A stretch of 5,262 nucleotides of DNA from Pyrinomonadaceae bacterium (GTDB lineage Bacteria > Acidobacteriota > Blastocatellia > Pyrinomonadales > Pyrinomonadaceae), in assembly GCA_025929655.1 (NCBI GenBank), contig JAICPV010000202.1, positions 1-5,262 of the forward strand, given 5' to 3'. The translations under genes were made by a program, and so were the position numbers. Numbering within the stretch: position 1 is the stretch's first letter; each line of letters begins with the position of its first letter. Positions 4,630-5,262 of this stretch are shown in pieces. Below the pieces are notes generated by a model. The model worked only from the letters and a program-made list of their open reading frames with translations, was not told the DNA's origin and searched no databases.

Positions 4630-5079
4630 TTGTATTATCGGGTTGTGGAGTCTGTTCAGCCCGGTTTGTATACGCCCTCGTTTTCGACACGAGCATTCGC
4701 CGCTGCCGGCGCGGCGGCGATGATCGCAGGAGCATTTTTTGTGTGGCTGTTCGACCCCGCTCGTGCGGGGTTTTTTCCTGCCTGCCCGCTTCTGAGCCTA
4801 ACCGGTTACGCTTGCCCGGGATGCGGGTTGACACGCGGAACTCACGCACTTTTTCACGGCGATATTATGACCGCTCTGGACTTCAACGCCCTGATCCCGC
4901 TGGCGATGCTGTTTTTCGGGTACATCTTCGCATCGCTAGTTTCCGTGGCGTGGCGCGGAAAGGGAATTCTGCTGGGAAACTGGAATCTTGTACTTTTGTG
5001 GGTGACGGTCGGGATGCTGATCGTCTTCGGCGTAGTGCGTAACCTGCCGTTTTATCCTTTTTCGGTGCTTTTCCCGTGA
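4630..5079 (+). CDS. DUF2752 family membrane protein
   Basis: A 149-residue protein of unknown function. The family signature is clear: FDPARAGFFPACP (41-53), LTGYACPGCGLTRGTHALFHGD (split as LTGYACPGCG 57-66 and LTRGTHALFHGD 67-78), N86, and the C-terminal RNLPFYPF (137-144). Hydrophobic helices are predicted by eye at about 22-40, 86-108 and 118-136, so it lies in the inner membrane. C52, C62 and C65 could bind metal or form disulfides; this is speculation. The start is uncertain. TTG at 4630 directly follows the stop codon of the preceding gene and has only a weak GGG upstream. ATG at 4720 would cut into helix 1. GTG at 4741, preceded by AGGAG at 8 bases, would remove helix 1. I keep the TTG because it preserves helix 1. 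An intrinsic-terminator-like hairpin lies inside the frame at codons 42-49. The stop overlaps a possible GTG start of the next gene. Confidence 0.85.
   Translation: MYYRVVESVQPGLYTPSFSTRAFAAAGAAAMIAGAFFVWLFDPARAGFFPACPLLSLTGYACPGCGLTRGTHALFHGDIMTALDFNALIPLAMLFFGYIFASLVSVAWRGKGILLGNWNLVLLWVTVGMLIVFGVVRNLPFYPFSVLFP
4728..4732 (+). promoter_or_regulatory. Internal Shine-Dalgarno-like site in the DUF2752 gene
   Basis: AGGAG lies 8 bases before an in-frame GTG (4741, codon 38 of the long form). It could drive a shorter product starting just before the conserved FDP motif, or be a chance match inside the codons for an Ala-Gly-Ala stretch. Confidence 0.3.
4754..4776 (+). terminator. Intrinsic-terminator-like hairpin inside the DUF2752 coding frame
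   Basis: ACCCCGC (4754-4760) pairs perfectly with GCGGGGT (4765-4771) around a TCGT loop, and the stem runs into six T residues (4771-4776). This is the classic rho-independent layout. It sits about 125 bases after the stop of the tandem-TonB_C gene, but within codons for DPARAGFF of the DUF2752 protein. The structure is seen in the sequence; whether it terminates transcription, and whether translating ribosomes suppress it, is inference. Confidence 0.6.
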
Positions 5080-5090
5080 GCGAAAGATTT

Positions 5091-5262
5091 ATGATCGTCC
5101 GTATCCTCATATCGACATTGATCTTCGCCGCCGGCTGCGTCGCTCAGAATGCCCCTCTGAGGCCAGCAGTCCCGGACATCAACGGGCGGGCGACCTTCCT
5201 CGTCAAACCGGAGCATTCCGATGCCGTAGGTGCATTCGCAGCCGACAGCAACACACTCGCAG
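5091..5262 (+). CDS. Secreted protein, probably TonB_C domain, 5' part only
   Basis: 57 codons are visible before the window ends. MIVRILISTLIFAAGC is a short hydrophobic export signal. C16 in AAGC is a weak lipobox, so a lipoprotein is possible; ordinary signal peptidase cleavage near CVA|QN is the alternative. From residue 30, INGRATFLVKPEHSDAV resembles the beginning of both TonB_C domains in the gene at 3898 (NGKA..L.KPEYP), suggesting a third such domain, although the Y-P pair is replaced by H-S. The following strand (VxVxVxIDExG) would lie beyond the window, so the assignment is provisional. An in-frame GTG at 5076 overlaps the DUF2752 stop as GTGA and would add five residues; ATG is preferred for the cleaner signal peptide. 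The tight junction indicates co-transcription with DUF2752. Confidence 0.6.
   Translation, partial: MIVRILISTLIFAAGCVAQNAPLRPAVPDINGRATFLVKPEHSDAVGAFAADSNTLA

Noticed and set aside
4717..4740. A second terminator ending in the T6 at 4735-4740
   Set aside because: Only a weak GCG/CGC stem precedes it and six other bases (AGGAGC and A) intervene, so the geometry is wrong.

Overview
The window looks like a chromosomal housekeeping segment from a Gram-negative soil or environmental bacterium. The best guess is Acidobacteriota, class Blastocatellia (Pyrinomonadaceae-like). This is inferred from remembered resemblance, not from a search. The grounds are secreted proteins built from TonB C-terminal domains with the phrase NGKA..L.KPEYP, a DUF2752 membrane protein, a GH92 mannosidase, a MiaA ending QDVRNYAKRQFTWFRRE, and frequent TTG/GTG starts with weak Shine-Dalgarno sequences. 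No phage, IS element, CRISPR array, tRNA or rRNA was seen.

Layout. Positions 1-776 (minus strand) hold the N-terminal 258 residues of a secreted GH92 alpha-mannosidase whose 3' end lies outside the window. Positions 777-895 are a divergent intergenic region packed with a degenerate 7-bp repeat in opposing orientations. From 896 everything is on the plus strand: miaA (tRNA A37 prenylation), hfq (RNA chaperone) behind its own extended -10 promoter, tmk (dTMP kinase) and holB (DNA polymerase III delta'). hfq, tmk and holB are separated by only 7 and 2 bases. After a 73-base gap come a secreted protein with two TonB_C domains, a DUF2752 three-helix membrane protein whose frame begins directly after the previous stop codon, and the first 57 codons of another secreted protein that appears to start a further TonB_C domain.

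How the genes fit together. miaA-hfq and tmk-holB are each well-known neighbour pairs, joined here into one information-processing block (tRNA modification, RNA chaperone, dTTP supply, clamp loader). The 3' block is an envelope module of TonB_C, DUF2752 and TonB_C. GH92 is a separate divergent unit for scavenging mannosylated glycans.

The most unusual signal is a textbook intrinsic-terminator sequence (7-bp GC-rich stem, 4-base loop, six T) at 4754-4776, inside the DUF2752 reading frame and just downstream of the tandem-TonB_C gene. It could be a translation-dependent attenuator or simply a consequence of the encoded motif. Second are the heptamer/inverted-repeat array at 782-862 and the TonB_C/DUF2752/TonB_C arrangement. 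I found no clear evidence of a wholly new defence or mobile system.
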